Shown: positions 36,302 through 46,186, numbered from the stretch's first letter. The stretch is 64,000 bases of DNA from Prevotella nigrescens (GCF_031191185.1 NZ_CP133465.1:1918001-1982000), one strand, 5' to 3'. Notes: generated by a model not told the origin, from the sequence alone. A program made the numbers and translations.

Positions 36302-36617
36302 AATAAATAATTGCAAACCACAATACTTTAAATGCAGTTTTTTCAAAAAAACTTTTCAGTTTGCTAAGAGAGCTGTGTAAAATAGTACTTTTCCTCCATA
36401 AGACTTATGGGTACAATGTGTTTACAGAATTATAAGAAACAGAGAGATTTTGAAACAAGTTTCCCAAAATATAATTAGAAACTTGAAAAATTCTAATTAT
36501 AAATTTTTATTTTGTTATTATAGATTTATATTTTGTTATTACAATTTTTCTCATGGTTATAAAATGCTGATTATTATATATTTACCCAGCCTAAATTATT
36601 TTAAAAAGTAGTAAGTC

Positions 36618-36648
36618 TTTGTACTTTCAGTAATTCTAAGTATTTTTG
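36618..36648 (+). promoter_or_regulatory. Promoter of the EFR1 gene, abutting the start codon
   Basis: TTTG (36618-36621), a 19-nt spacer and TATTTTTG (36641-36648) fit the consensus. Only CACT separates the -7 box from the ATG at 36653, so the mRNA is probably leaderless. Confidence 0.7.
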
Positions 36649-36652
36649 CACT

Positions 36653-37483
36653 ATGATTTTCTATTTCTCAGGCACAGGAAACAGTCGCTGGGCTGCTAAA
36701 TTGTTAGGACAATGTCTCAACGAACGTATTGTCTCTATGAACAAAACTGCCGAAACGAATACGAAGATTGTCTTGACAAACGACGAGGTCGTTGGTTTTG
36801 TTTTCCCTGTCCATGGCTGGAGAGTGCCTCGCATTGTATCCGACTTTATGCGTACTCTTGAATTTCACGAGGGGGATTTGCAGAACAAGAAAGGTCATTA
36901 TACCTTTTGTTTGCTAACAGCGGGCGACACTATCGGGCGTACTATGGAGCGTTTTGCAAGAGAATTGAAAGAGGTAAAGTCTGAAACAACATTAGAATTA
37001 AATGCTGTCGAATCGGTAATAATGCCAGAATCGTACGTCGGATTGCCCGGAATGGATGTGGATAAACCTGAAAAGGAATTGGAGAAAATAAAGTCTGCCG
37101 AGAAAGCAATCGTCCGTTTTGCGTCGATTGTTAAAGGAAGAGAACTTAGCCAAGATAACTTTCCCTTAGGTTGGAAAGATTTGGAACGTGGTCCCATACC
37201 AGGCTTCTTTTCCGGACCAGTGGGAGGTTTCTTTACCCGTTACCTTATTACGGACAAACCTTTCAAAGTGGACAGAAAGAAATGTATTCGGTGTGGAATA
37301 TGCGCAGAGGTTTGTCCGGTAGAAGATATAGAAGGAGGAAAAGGAAGAGAACCAAAGTGGAAGCATAATGGAAAATGCCTGACTTGCTTTGCATGTTACC
37401 ACCATTGTCCGATCCATGCTATTGAATACGGCAACAGAACGAAACATAAAGGACAGTATTTCTTTGGAAGAAGAGATGGATAA
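36653..37483 (+). CDS. EFR1-type protein: flavodoxin-like domain plus two [4Fe-4S] ferredoxin clusters
   Basis: 276 residues. The N-terminus IFYFSGTGNSRWAA is the flavodoxin FMN-phosphate loop. The C-terminal part has two 4Fe-4S motifs, CIRCGICAEVCPVED and CLTCFACYHHCPIHAIEYG (CxxCxxCxxxCP type). This is the layout of the EFR1 family (flavodoxin-like N-terminus, ferredoxin C-terminus), a cytoplasmic electron carrier of unclear partner. It has its own promoter; the M6 protease gene follows 76 nt later on the same strand. Confidence 0.9.
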   Translation: MIFYFSGTGNSRWAAKLLGQCLNERIVSMNKTAETNTKIVLTNDEVVGFVFPVHGWRVPRIVSDFMRTLEFHEGDLQNKKGHYTFCLLTAGDTIGRTMERFARELKEVKSETTLELNAVESVIMPESYVGLPGMDVDKPEKELEKIKSAEKAIVRFASIVKGRELSQDNFPLGWKDLERGPIPGFFSGPVGGFFTRYLITDKPFKVDRKKCIRCGICAEVCPVEDIEGGKGREPKWKHNGKCLTCFACYHHCPIHAIEYGNRTKHKGQYFFGRRDG

Positions 37484-37559
37484 GGTTCAATAAGGATTGG
37501 ACGAACAAATATTATCATAGAATTTCAATATAAACAGAAAACTATAAATTAAGGTTAAG

Positions 37560-39326
37560 ATGAAAAAACTATTACTCACATTTTGCCTGATTGTTACTGC
37601 AGTCGTTGCAAGGGCAGCTAAAGCTGACCCTACTCCATTTACAGTAATTCAGCCCGATGGCACTAAACTTACATTAGTATTGCACGGAGACGAACACTTC
37701 AGTTGGACTTCCACGCTCGACGGCGTATTGGTTGCCAAGAAAGACAAAGGCTATTATGTTGCGAAGATTGCTCCTGACGGCACATTGGAAGCTACGGACT
37801 TACTGGCTCACAATGCCGATGTCCGCACCACAGCCGAAATAAAGACGGCAAAGGCACAAAAGAAAGCTTTCTTCTTCAAGAACGCTGCCCGGAAGGTAAC
37901 AGCAGCCAGGCGTGCGATTGGCATTGGACAGTCTTCGGTTCCTTACTTCCCACACGTTGGCAGTCCGAAAGTATTAACAGTCTTGGTAGACTTCAGCGAC
38001 AACCCCTTTACGGTAAAGGATCCCAAGGCAAGTTTCGAGCAATACCTTAACGGAGAAGGCAAGCCTGTATCGTTAGGCACCAATGAACAGCTGAACTACG
38101 GCAGCGTCCGCCAGTACTTCAAAGACATGAGCAACGGAAAATTCACTCCACAATTTGGTATAGTCGGTCCATATCGCATGCCAAAACCTCTCGCCTATTA
38201 TGGCAAAGATGCAGGTTCTTCTCACGATGTGAACATTACGGAACTAATAAAAGATGCCTGCGAGGCTGCAAAAGGTCAGGTAGACTTGAAAGACTACGAC
38301 AGCAACGACGACAAAATCATAGACTTGGTCTATGTTGTCTATGCGGGTTATGCGCAGTCGATGGGTGGAAATTTAGCTACGGATATCTGGCCCAAGTCGT
38401 CGGTCTCATACGGAAGCATCGCCCTTGATGGTTATACCATAGGGCGTTATGGTGTCAGCAACGAACTGAATGCCAACAGAACTTCGCCTAAAAAAGAAGG
38501 GAAAGTTGTAAAAATGATTAATGGCATAGGTCTATTCTGCCACGAATTTTCGCACACGATGGGACTGCCCGACTTCTATCCGATTGCCACAGAAGCACAA
38601 ATTGACAACCAAGGCATGGAATACTGGGACCTGATGGACGGTGGAGAATACACCAACAACGGCTTCTCGCCCACTCCCTATACGCCGTGGGAAAAGGAAG
38701 TCATGGGCTGGACGTCGCTAAGAACACTGAAAGATGCTGCTACGGACGTTACGCTGCAACCCGACGAAGCATGGAAAATAGAGAGCGACAACAGCGACGA
38801 GTATCTCATTGTGCACAACATTCAGAAGAAAGGCTGGCACACGGGAATAGCCAAGTTAGGGCACGGAATGCTTGTCTACCGCGTGAACTACGGTAAGGAC
38901 AAGGTGAACATGTACGACCGTGTGAACGACACTCCCGGCAAACCGGGCATGACGATTGTTCCCGCCGATGGAATGTTGTACTCAAGCTACACGGCAAAAA
39001 CAGACGAAGAACGAAAAAGATACAGAACAAGCCATGCCGGCGACCCATTCCCGGGCACGAACAATGCCTCCGAATTGCTGGAAGTACAGCTCAATCTGAG
39101 TACTTTAAAGAAGCCTCTATATAATATAAAGGAGAACTCAGAGGCACAGACCGTTACTTTCGACTATCTGAAGAAGTCGGACCCCACAGGCATCAGCACG
39201 GTTTCTACCAATGGAAAAGCAACCGACGACAGAATTTACACCCTCGACGGACGATACGTAGGTACAGCCCCCGCTGCCTTGCCGAAAGGTATATATATAA
39301 AAGGTGGAAAAAAGTTTGTAAAGTAA
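37560..39326 (+). CDS. Secreted M6-family zinc metalloprotease
   Basis: 588 residues: signal peptide (1-19), an N-terminal prodomain (about 22-120) and the M6 catalytic domain (about 130-460). CHEFSHTMGLPDFY carries the zinc site HExxHxxGxxD (first His about 328), and a downstream EYWDLMDGGEY supplies the Met-turn-like region usual for M6 proteins. The tail IYTLDGRYV...GIYIKGGKKFVK is the same class as in the C10 protease. Immune-inhibitor-A-type proteases of this family cleave host proteins. It lies after EFR1 and ends at a hairpin terminator. Confidence 0.9.
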   Translation: MKKLLLTFCLIVTAVVARAAKADPTPFTVIQPDGTKLTLVLHGDEHFSWTSTLDGVLVAKKDKGYYVAKIAPDGTLEATDLLAHNADVRTTAEIKTAKAQKKAFFFKNAARKVTAARRAIGIGQSSVPYFPHVGSPKVLTVLVDFSDNPFTVKDPKASFEQYLNGEGKPVSLGTNEQLNYGSVRQYFKDMSNGKFTPQFGIVGPYRMPKPLAYYGKDAGSSHDVNITELIKDACEAAKGQVDLKDYDSNDDKIIDLVYVVYAGYAQSMGGNLATDIWPKSSVSYGSIALDGYTIGRYGVSNELNANRTSPKKEGKVVKMINGIGLFCHEFSHTMGLPDFYPIATEAQIDNQGMEYWDLMDGGEYTNNGFSPTPYTPWEKEVMGWTSLRTLKDAATDVTLQPDEAWKIESDNSDEYLIVHNIQKKGWHTGIAKLGHGMLVYRVNYGKDKVNMYDRVNDTPGKPGMTIVPADGMLYSSYTAKTDEERKRYRTSHAGDPFPGTNNASELLEVQLNLSTLKKPLYNIKENSEAQTVTFDYLKKSDPTGISTVSTNGKATDDRIYTLDGRYVGTAPAALPKGIYIKGGKKFVK

Positions 39327-39381
39327 GCCGGACGATACACATAACCGGCATTACATTTTATATAATACTCACTACAAAATC

Positions 39382-39415
39382 AGAGGTGCTTCCCATCGCA
39401 GGGAGCACCTCTTTC
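39382..39415 (+). terminator. Terminator after the M6 protease gene
   Basis: AGAGGTGCTTCCC (39382-39394) and GGGAGCACCTCT (39401-39412) form a 12-bp stem with one bulged T and a 6-nt loop, followed by TTT. Confidence 0.8.
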
Positions 39416-39565
39416 CGTAAATATCAGCCCGACCACCCTATCCTTTTACACATTTCCTGCTACTTTCCCACTCGATTGCAAGCTATAATTGCCACGAAAT
39501 TAGTTTACAATTTTAAGGTCAAATCCTATCTTTTTCCAAGAAACATTATACCTTCCAAAAAGAAC

Positions 39566-39665
39566 GTTTATATATTTTATCAAAAATGTATATACCTTTT
39601 ACCCAAAAAGTATATACTTTTCACTCAAAACGTATATACTTTTCATCGAAAAGTATATACCTTTT
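39566..39665. repeat. Five-unit array of 22-bp palindromic repeats
   Basis: Cores begin at 39566 (degenerate GTTTATAT), then GTATATAC at 39588, 39610, 39632 and 39653: spacings of 22, 22, 22 and 21 bp, two helical turns. The best unit is a 16-bp perfect palindrome, AAAAGTATATACTTTT (39606-39621). It sits between the convergent ends of the M6 protease and rodA genes; the rest of 39327-39840 holds no gene. Confidence 0.75.
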
Positions 39666-39840
39666 TACAGAATTACAACTACATTTTACAAACAACTGAA
39701 TATCAAACACTTAACTCAATCCGTTTTTGTGAATTTTGTCATTGAGACTATGGTCTGAAAAGGTTGCATCGGTCAGCTGTTTCCTCTCATCAGACAAGAG
39801 GATTGTATAAGAGAAAAAGATGATTTTTTGTAATAAAAAA

Positions 39841-41316
39841 CTACTGACGTATTAAATTCCGCCCCGCATCAATACGCAGGAAAATGAAAAGCAACAGCGT
39901 AAAACCCCAGAGCGAAGAGCCTCCGTAACTGAAAAATGGCAGCGGAATGCCAATGACCGGCGTCAGACCAAGCACCATTCCCACATTGATAAACACATGG
40001 AAAAGGAAAATTCCAGCCACGCAATAACCATAGACCCTGCCAAACTTGAAAGGCTGTCGCTCTGCCACATACATCAACCGAAGAATTAAAGCCAAGAATA
40101 ACAACAGAACTGCAGCTGAACCAAGGAAGCCTTCTTCTTCGCCTACGGTACAAAATATAAAGTCAGTGTCCTGTTCCGGCACGAAATTCAGCTTCGTCTG
40201 TGTACCATTTAGGAAACCTTTTCCTTGCAATCCGCCCGAACCAATAGCAATTTCGCTTTGATGCACATTGTAACCAGCACCCGCAAGGTCTTCGTCCAAT
40301 CCTAACAGAACATTAATTCGCACACGCTGGTGGGGTTGCATTACATCGTTCAGAACATAGCTTGCAGAATAAAAGAACGCAATGGAACCAACAGCAAATA
40401 AAGCAATAAAAAAGTAATGACTAATGCGTGTGCTCAGTGCGTTATAGACCAAATAGCCTATCATACCTGCAGAAATGATGAGTTGTACCCAGACAACATC
40501 GAACGGTATGACAAATTCGGAGAATAAAAGGCAGAGCAGAGTGACGCCAAGAGAGAACAAAAGAATCTTTCTCGCCTTTTCCTTGCTGCGCAAATATGTC
40601 CACACCATTCCTGCACTGAACATCTGCACAAGCAGCAGCACACAGAACTTTCCCACGGACGTAGGCGTGTCCCACAGCATGACATCATCGTATTTCACGC
40701 CTACAACAAAATAAACTATCATTGCGACACCCGTGAAAAGGAACGAACCAGGCATTCCCTCACGGTAGAACATCAGGAAGAACGACAGATAAACAAGTGC
40801 GGAACCCGTCTCGCGCTGCCCTACGATACACAACATCGGCAAGAAGATTATGCCTGCAGCAGCAGCCAGATGCTTCCAGTTGGAGATGGTAAAACCATAT
40901 GCCGACATGAATTTTGCAATAGCCAGAGCCGTTGCGAACTTGGCAAACTCCGCAGGCTGCAGGCGCAACGGACCTAAAACGATCCAGGAACGCGAGCCCT
41001 TTATGGAATGCGGATTGAAAATTGTGAGGAACAACAACAGCAGCAACAACGCATAAACAACATAGGCAAACGTATCGTAGACACGGTCGTCCATCATCAA
41101 TAATACAAAGCCAAGACAAATGGAAGTGCCGATCCAGACAATCTGCATGCCAGAACGCGACGACAGCGACAAAATGTCGGTATCGCCATAAGTGTAACTC
41201 GCACCACAGACACTAACCCAGCCAAAAGAAAGCAATGCCAAATAAATTCCTATCGTCCACCAGTCCAGTGAACGCAGAACGCCTGGTTGTTTGTTCGATT
41301 TATAATTACCTGCCAC
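39841..41316 (-). CDS. rodA: Peptidoglycan glycosyltransferase RodA (SEDS family)
   Basis: 491 residues with about ten membrane helices. SEDS signatures include RSWIVLGPLRLQPAEFAKFA (near 110-130), with the conserved Pro-Glu of the catalytic region, VNVGMVLGLTPVIGIPLPFFSYGGSS near the C-terminus and DEDLAGAGYNVHQSEIAIGSGGLQGKGFLNGTQ in the large extracytoplasmic loop (parts quoted by position: about 335-370). It polymerises lipid II during cell elongation together with PBP2. Last gene of the mre operon, starting 29 nt after mrdA. No strong hairpin follows it. Confidence 0.93.
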   Translation of the reverse strand: MAGNYKSNKQPGVLRSLDWWTIGIYLALLSFGWVSVCGASYTYGDTDILSLSSRSGMQIVWIGTSICLGFVLLMMDDRVYDTFAYVVYALLLLLLFLTIFNPHSIKGSRSWIVLGPLRLQPAEFAKFATALAIAKFMSAYGFTISNWKHLAAAAGIIFLPMLCIVGQRETGSALVYLSFFLMFYREGMPGSFLFTGVAMIVYFVVGVKYDDVMLWDTPTSVGKFCVLLLVQMFSAGMVWTYLRSKEKARKILLFSLGVTLLCLLFSEFVIPFDVVWVQLIISAGMIGYLVYNALSTRISHYFFIALFAVGSIAFFYSASYVLNDVMQPHQRVRINVLLGLDEDLAGAGYNVHQSEIAIGSGGLQGKGFLNGTQTKLNFVPEQDTDFIFCTVGEEEGFLGSAAVLLLFLALILRLMYVAERQPFKFGRVYGYCVAGIFLFHVFINVGMVLGLTPVIGIPLPFFSYGGSSLWGFTLLLFIFLRIDAGRNLIRQ

Positions 41317-41345
41317 TATTCTGTCCTTTTCCTTTTATAAAGTCA

Positions 41346-43499
41346 CTATTTCTTGTCGTCATTCCTACGATTTTCTTTGTCTTTTTTCTTCCCGCTATTG
41401 GGTTTGTCCCTCTCTTTGCCTTTATTCTTCTCTTCCTTTTCAGTCCTTATTTTTATCTCCTCGTCGTCCTTTATAATGGGGTCGCTCAACGGTTGCTGCT
41501 TCTTTTCTTTCTCTTCCGCATCTCGTTCTGCCTTCAACTGACGGGCACGTTGCTTCGCCTCAATATTCTGCCGCTCGCGAACGATGCGCAAAGAATCCTT
41601 TATATGATTTACACGCTTTATCGAATCTAACCGCAAAGAATCCGAAATACTCAACTTACGTTTAAAAGGATAGCTGATATGACGCCTTTGTATCGATGTA
41701 GCCTGAGTTTCATCGTGAGGAGTCAACTTCCCATTTATATATTGCTCCATCATCAGAGAGCCGATAGGGACACCATAGACTGCCCCGAATCCACCATTCT
41801 CTACATACACGGCAATTGCAATCTTGGGAGATTCCACAGGAGCAAATCCCATAAACACAGAGTGATCCTTACCACGATTTTGTGCAGTACCCGTCTTTCC
41901 TGCAAGTGTATATCCAGGATGTACGGCATGGGCACAGGTACCACCACGTGCAGATGAGACCATTCCTGCAACCACTTCGTTAAAAGCCCGTGGCGTTCCC
42001 ATTACTTTATGCATCTTTAAATATTTCCGGTCTAATTGTGCTCCTTGAATCTTCCGTACAACATGTGGAGTATAGTAGTATCCACGATTTGCAATAATAG
42101 CACCAAGATTTGCAATTTGCAATGGAGTCAGATTAATTTCTCCCTGCCCTATAGCAATTGAAATGACCGATAATGGATTCCATTTCCCAAAAGCATTATC
42201 GTAAAATTCTGCATTCGGAATAAGTCCTCGCTTCTCTCCTGGCAAATCGATCCCCAATTTATAACCAAATCCCATTGACACCATATAATCGCGCCATCGG
42301 TTCATTGCATCGTCAAGATTCTTATACTTTCTCCTGTTAGAAAGCATATAATATAGCCCCCAACAAAAATAAGCATTACACGAAGTACTTATTGCCGGTA
42401 CAATAGAAATAGGCGAAGCATGTGCATGACAGCCTACATGAAGACCACGAAAAGAAAAACCATGATGACATGGAAAACGAGTAGAATCGCTCACAATTCC
42501 TTCGCTGAAATAAGTAATTGCCTGACTTGTCTTAAAAGTAGAGCCAGGAGGATATTGTCCCATTATAGCTCTATTAAGTAAAGGTTTAGAGGGATCGAGT
42601 GTCATTCGCTGTTGATTCTTGCCACGCATCTTCCCTATCATTTCACGAGGATCGAAAGTTGGCGAGGAAACCATTGCTAATATCTGACCGGTCTTAGGCT
42701 CAATAGCTACAATCGCTCCTATTTTTCCTTCCATCAAACGTTCGCCAAGAGCTTGCAAATCGGCATCAAGACCTAATTGCAAATCACTTCCAGGCTTAGG
42801 TCGCTGGTCGTATTGACCATCTTTATATCTTCCTTTAATACGCCCATGAGCATCACGAAGAAGAATTTGCACTCCTTTCTGTCCACGTAGTTCTTTCTCG
42901 TATTTGCGTTCAATTCCCATTTTACCGATATAATCGCCTGGTTGGTAATAATCATCAGTTTCAATATCACTTTGACTCACCTCTGCCACATCTCCCAGAA
43001 CATGTCCTGCGATTGTTCCGCTGTATTGGCGAATACTGCGCTTTTGTATATAAAAACCAGGGAAACGATAAAGTTTCTCTTGGAAAGAACTAAACTCTTT
43101 ATCGCTTAATTGCCCCATAAAGAGTTGCTGGGTAAAACGAGAATAACCTGGATTCTTTGTTCTATCCTTTATATCTTTCATACGTTGAACAAAGAAATCC
43201 TTCGTAATATTTAAAGCTTTACAAAATTCTAAAGTATCAAGACGACCTTTTTCTTCGTTCATTACCACCATAATATCATACGCAGGTTGGTTATAAACGA
43301 GAAGTTTTCCCTTTCTGTCAGTAATTATACCTCGGGAAGGAAATTCTATTTTCTTTAAAAAAGCATTAGAATCGGCACGTTTGCGATAGTCGTCACTTGC
43401 TATCTGGAGTGCAAATAATCGTATTAAATAAACAGTGATGATAGCAATAGCAACACCACTAAGAATAAAACGGCGTTTCTCTAAATCATAGTTAATCAT
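41346..43499 (-). CDS. mrdA: Penicillin-binding protein 2, elongation transpeptidase
   Basis: 717 residues. One membrane anchor (about 11-33), a PBP dimerisation/pedestal domain (about 50-230), and the transpeptidase domain with Ser320-x-x-Lys323 (PPGSTFKTSQ), Ser373-Cys-Asn (STSCNAY) and Lys535-Thr-Gly (AGKTGTAQ). The last 120 residues are a charged Lys/Glu/Arg tail. It crosslinks peptidoglycan strands made by RodA. Its start overlaps the end of mreD by 4 nt, indicating translational coupling. Confidence 0.95.
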   Translation of the reverse strand: MINYDLEKRRFILSGVAIAIITVYLIRLFALQIASDDYRKRADSNAFLKKIEFPSRGIITDRKGKLLVYNQPAYDIMVVMNEEKGRLDTLEFCKALNITKDFFVQRMKDIKDRTKNPGYSRFTQQLFMGQLSDKEFSSFQEKLYRFPGFYIQKRSIRQYSGTIAGHVLGDVAEVSQSDIETDDYYQPGDYIGKMGIERKYEKELRGQKGVQILLRDAHGRIKGRYKDGQYDQRPKPGSDLQLGLDADLQALGERLMEGKIGAIVAIEPKTGQILAMVSSPTFDPREMIGKMRGKNQQRMTLDPSKPLLNRAIMGQYPPGSTFKTSQAITYFSEGIVSDSTRFPCHHGFSFRGLHVGCHAHASPISIVPAISTSCNAYFCWGLYYMLSNRRKYKNLDDAMNRWRDYMVSMGFGYKLGIDLPGEKRGLIPNAEFYDNAFGKWNPLSVISIAIGQGEINLTPLQIANLGAIIANRGYYYTPHVVRKIQGAQLDRKYLKMHKVMGTPRAFNEVVAGMVSSARGGTCAHAVHPGYTLAGKTGTAQNRGKDHSVFMGFAPVESPKIAIAVYVENGGFGAVYGVPIGSLMMEQYINGKLTPHDETQATSIQRRHISYPFKRKLSISDSLRLDSIKRVNHIKDSLRIVRERQNIEAKQRARQLKAERDAEEKEKKQQPLSDPIIKDDEEIKIRTEKEEKNKGKERDKPNSGKKKDKENRRNDDKK

Positions 43500-43999
43500 G
43501 CCCGACTCCTTACATGTTCAATTACTAAAAGGAATAACAACGTTAATATAGTACTCCCTACAACACACTGTAACCAAACAAAGAAATTAAAGAAACTAAA
43601 CATATCTAAGGAGAAAAACACAATGCAATAAACAAATGTCAATATCAGACTGTACCAAACATATCGTCCGAAACCAAGACTCGTTACTCCTGGCTGCAAA
43701 TCTTCAGCATTATCGTGCGAAACGAACGCACGTAATATATAGGGTTGTAATGCTGCAATCAAAGTTAAGGAACCTGATGACACTCCTGGAGTATTTGAGA
43801 AAGTGTCTATGAGTAATCCCATAATAAATCCCCACAAGACAATTACCCATTGTGGACAGTTTCTTCGAAATAAAAGAATGAAATAAACATAAGGTAAAGG
43901 GGTAGCGAAACCAAACAAATGAATATGATTCAGCACAAATACTTGTGCAAGTACTAATATCAGAAACCAGCCTAATGTCTTTACAAAATCTATATTCAT
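43496..43999 (-). CDS. mreD: Rod-shape-determining protein MreD
   Basis: 167 residues with five or six hydrophobic helices (FLILVLAQVFVLNHIHLFG at the start; WGFIMGLLIDTF in the middle). Sequence is weakly conserved in the family, but the length, topology and position between mreC and mrdA identify it. It links MreC with the elongasome in the inner membrane. The gap to mreC is 82 nt and its stop overlaps mrdA. Confidence 0.88.
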   Translation of the reverse strand: MNIDFVKTLGWFLILVLAQVFVLNHIHLFGFATPLPYVYFILLFRRNCPQWVIVLWGFIMGLLIDTFSNTPGVSSGSLTLIAALQPYILRAFVSHDNAEDLQPGVTSLGFGRYVWYSLILTFVYCIVFFSLDMFSFFNFFVWLQCVVGSTILTLLFLLVIEHVRSRA

Positions 44000-44081
44000 T
44001 TCTCTAATCGTGTACTATAAGTTCCTTATTTTGTTTTATAACACTTGCCTCCTGACACAAAAATGCAAAATTTGAGCGCAT

Positions 44082-44963
44082 TTAGTTTGTTTCAGAAAAA
44101 TCTGTATTCAAATGTCTTATAGAATCGTTTGCAGCATTAATCACCTTCTTTTTCTCTCTTACAGTAGCATCATCAATAATACAAACATCTCGTAAATTAC
44201 CAAAATCGGTAGACAATTGCACCGCCAAACGGAAAGAAAGTCCGTCTTCTGAATTATAAACATGCTTTACCTTACCTACTAAAATACCAGCAGGGAAGAT
44301 TGCGGAATATCCACTTGTAACTATTCTATCGCCTAATTTAAATTTCGCATGACGTGGAATATCATCTAAATAAGCAACGTCTTTTGCACCGCCAGTCCAT
44401 CTTAAATAGCCAAAATAATTCCTATTTTGTATGGAACAACTAATATTCGACTTAGAGTTCAAGACAGGTAATACTATAGAATAATGTGTTCCTACCAAGT
44501 AAACCACTCCAACTACACCATTCCCACATGCAACCCCCATGTCTTTCCGAACTCCGTCCCACGAACCTTTATCTATGGTTATAAAATTCTCTTCTTTATC
44601 AAGTGAATTAGATACGACCTTCGCAGGAATCAATTTAAAATCAGAAAGAAATCTGTATTGTCCTTTCCGTACTATGTTTGGATCTCGAGTCTTGTCATAA
44701 AGCTGATCTGAGAGTTCTTTTATTTGATGTTCTAAAAGTAAATTTCTTTCTGTCAGCTCTTTGTTCATTTTACCCATCGAAAGATACGATGTCAGTGAAG
44801 AACTCAGTTCATAGACTTTACCCGCCATGATATTGGCAGAGGTAAACCACACGCTTCCTTGGTAGTTGTTGAAGCGGAACAGAAGTACCAAACTGGCGAT
44901 TTCCAGCAAAACAAAAAGAAACCAATGCTTATATTTGGCAAGAAATTCAGTGAGGTTATTCAT
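44082..44963 (-). CDS. mreC: Rod-shape-determining protein MreC
   Basis: 293 residues: a short cytoplasmic N-terminus, a membrane helix (about 14-32), a coiled coil (about 60-95, KELTERNLLLEHQIKELSDQ) and the beta-barrel pair with the family segment DKGSWDGVRKDMGVACGNGVVGVV (about 128-152) and VTSGYSAIFPAGILVGKV. Periplasmic scaffold that contacts PBP2. The operon is continuous: mreB ends 84 nt upstream and mreD begins 82 nt downstream. Confidence 0.93.
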   Translation of the reverse strand: MNNLTEFLAKYKHWFLFVLLEIASLVLLFRFNNYQGSVWFTSANIMAGKVYELSSSLTSYLSMGKMNKELTERNLLLEHQIKELSDQLYDKTRDPNIVRKGQYRFLSDFKLIPAKVVSNSLDKEENFITIDKGSWDGVRKDMGVACGNGVVGVVYLVGTHYSIVLPVLNSKSNISCSIQNRNYFGYLRWTGGAKDVAYLDDIPRHAKFKLGDRIVTSGYSAIFPAGILVGKVKHVYNSEDGLSFRLAVQLSTDFGNLRDVCIIDDATVREKKKVINAANDSIRHLNTDFSETN

Positions 44964-45047
44964 TCTTACAGCTTATCGACAAAACGAAACCGACCATTGA
45001 AGAAACTTTCAGTGCATTTCTCCAACAGTCAGCCCTATTCAGTTTGT

Positions 45048-46070
45048 TTATCTCATCAGGAACGAGAAACGGTCTACATTATTCAATGCTATACCCGCTC
45101 CCTTGGCAACACTGTGCAATGGGTCTTCAGCCACATGGAACGGAATGTTAATCTTATCGGTCAAACGCTTGTCAATTCCACGTAACAAAGCACCGCCACC
45201 ACTCAAATAGATGCCATTCTTTACTATATCGGCATACAATTCAGGCGGTGTATTCTCCAAAGCAGAAAGAACTGCATTCTCTATTTTTGCCACAGTCTTG
45301 TCCAAACAATGCGCTATTTCCTGATAGCAGACTGGTACCTCCATTGGCAACGCCGTGATACGGTTTGGCCCGTGAACGATATAATCCTCCGGAGCCTCGT
45401 CTCCTAAATCGGTCAAAGCCGAACCGACGTGCACCTTAATACGTTCCGCCATACGCTCGCTGACGCGAACATTGTGTTGACGGCTCATATATTCCTGAAT
45501 ATCAGCAGTAAGGTCGTCGCCAGCAACACGAATAGAGTTATTGCAAACGATACCACCTAACGAAATAACAGCTATTTCTGTACTACCGCCACCAATATCA
45601 ACTATCATATTTCCTTCAGGTGCCTCTACGTCAAGCCCCATACCAAGAGCAGCTGCCATTGGCTCGAAGATAAGATAAACATCGCGCCCATCGGCATGTT
45701 CGGCAGAGTCGCGGACTGCACGCAGTTCTACTTCGGTAGACCCAGAAGGTACACCAATCACCATACGCAAAGACGGAGAGAACAAGCGATTACCACTATG
45801 CACCATCTTAATAAGTCCCCTCATCATTTGTTCGCATGCCGTAAAGTCGGCAATCACACCATCTCGAAGTGGGCGAATGGTACGAATATTGGGGTGTTCC
45901 TTCTCATACATCATCTTGGCGTCGTTGCCAACGGCTATCATCTTGTCCGTGCGGCGGTCGAGTGCTACTACTGAAGGTTCATCAACAACTATCTTATCAT
46001 CACTGATAATGATAGTATTTGCTGTTCCCAGGTCCATTGCTATTTCCTGGATAAATGAAAAAAATCCCAT
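45048..46070 (-). CDS. mreB: Cell-shape actin homologue MreB
   Basis: 340 residues from the ATG at 46070; a longer in-frame start 36 nt upstream adds residues not seen in MreB. The actin-type motifs are present: MDLGTANT (phosphate 1), DIGGGSTEIAVISLGGI (phosphate 2) and LSGGGALLRGID (adenosine). The N-terminal amphipathic segment GFFSFIQE suits membrane binding. It forms filaments that organise elongasome movement. It follows purH by 116 nt and heads the mre block. Confidence 0.96.
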   Translation of the reverse strand: MGFFSFIQEIAMDLGTANTIIISDDKIVVDEPSVVALDRRTDKMIAVGNDAKMMYEKEHPNIRTIRPLRDGVIADFTACEQMMRGLIKMVHSGNRLFSPSLRMVIGVPSGSTEVELRAVRDSAEHADGRDVYLIFEPMAAALGMGLDVEAPEGNMIVDIGGGSTEIAVISLGGIVCNNSIRVAGDDLTADIQEYMSRQHNVRVSERMAERIKVHVGSALTDLGDEAPEDYIVHGPNRITALPMEVPVCYQEIAHCLDKTVAKIENAVLSALENTPPELYADIVKNGIYLSGGGALLRGIDKRLTDKINIPFHVAEDPLHSVAKGAGIALNNVDRFSFLMR

Positions 46071-46186
46071 TCTAAAATATTTGATATGTGGTGAAAACGG
46101 GGACAATCCCCATCGTCATTTTATTATTTTCTTTCTTATATGCTTGCCATCTACAAACGCTTACGGTCTGCAAACACTGTTTTTAC

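Noticed and set aside
39566..39665. CRISPR array
   Set aside because: The period is only 22 bp, the units are palindromic with almost no spacer, and there are no cas genes.
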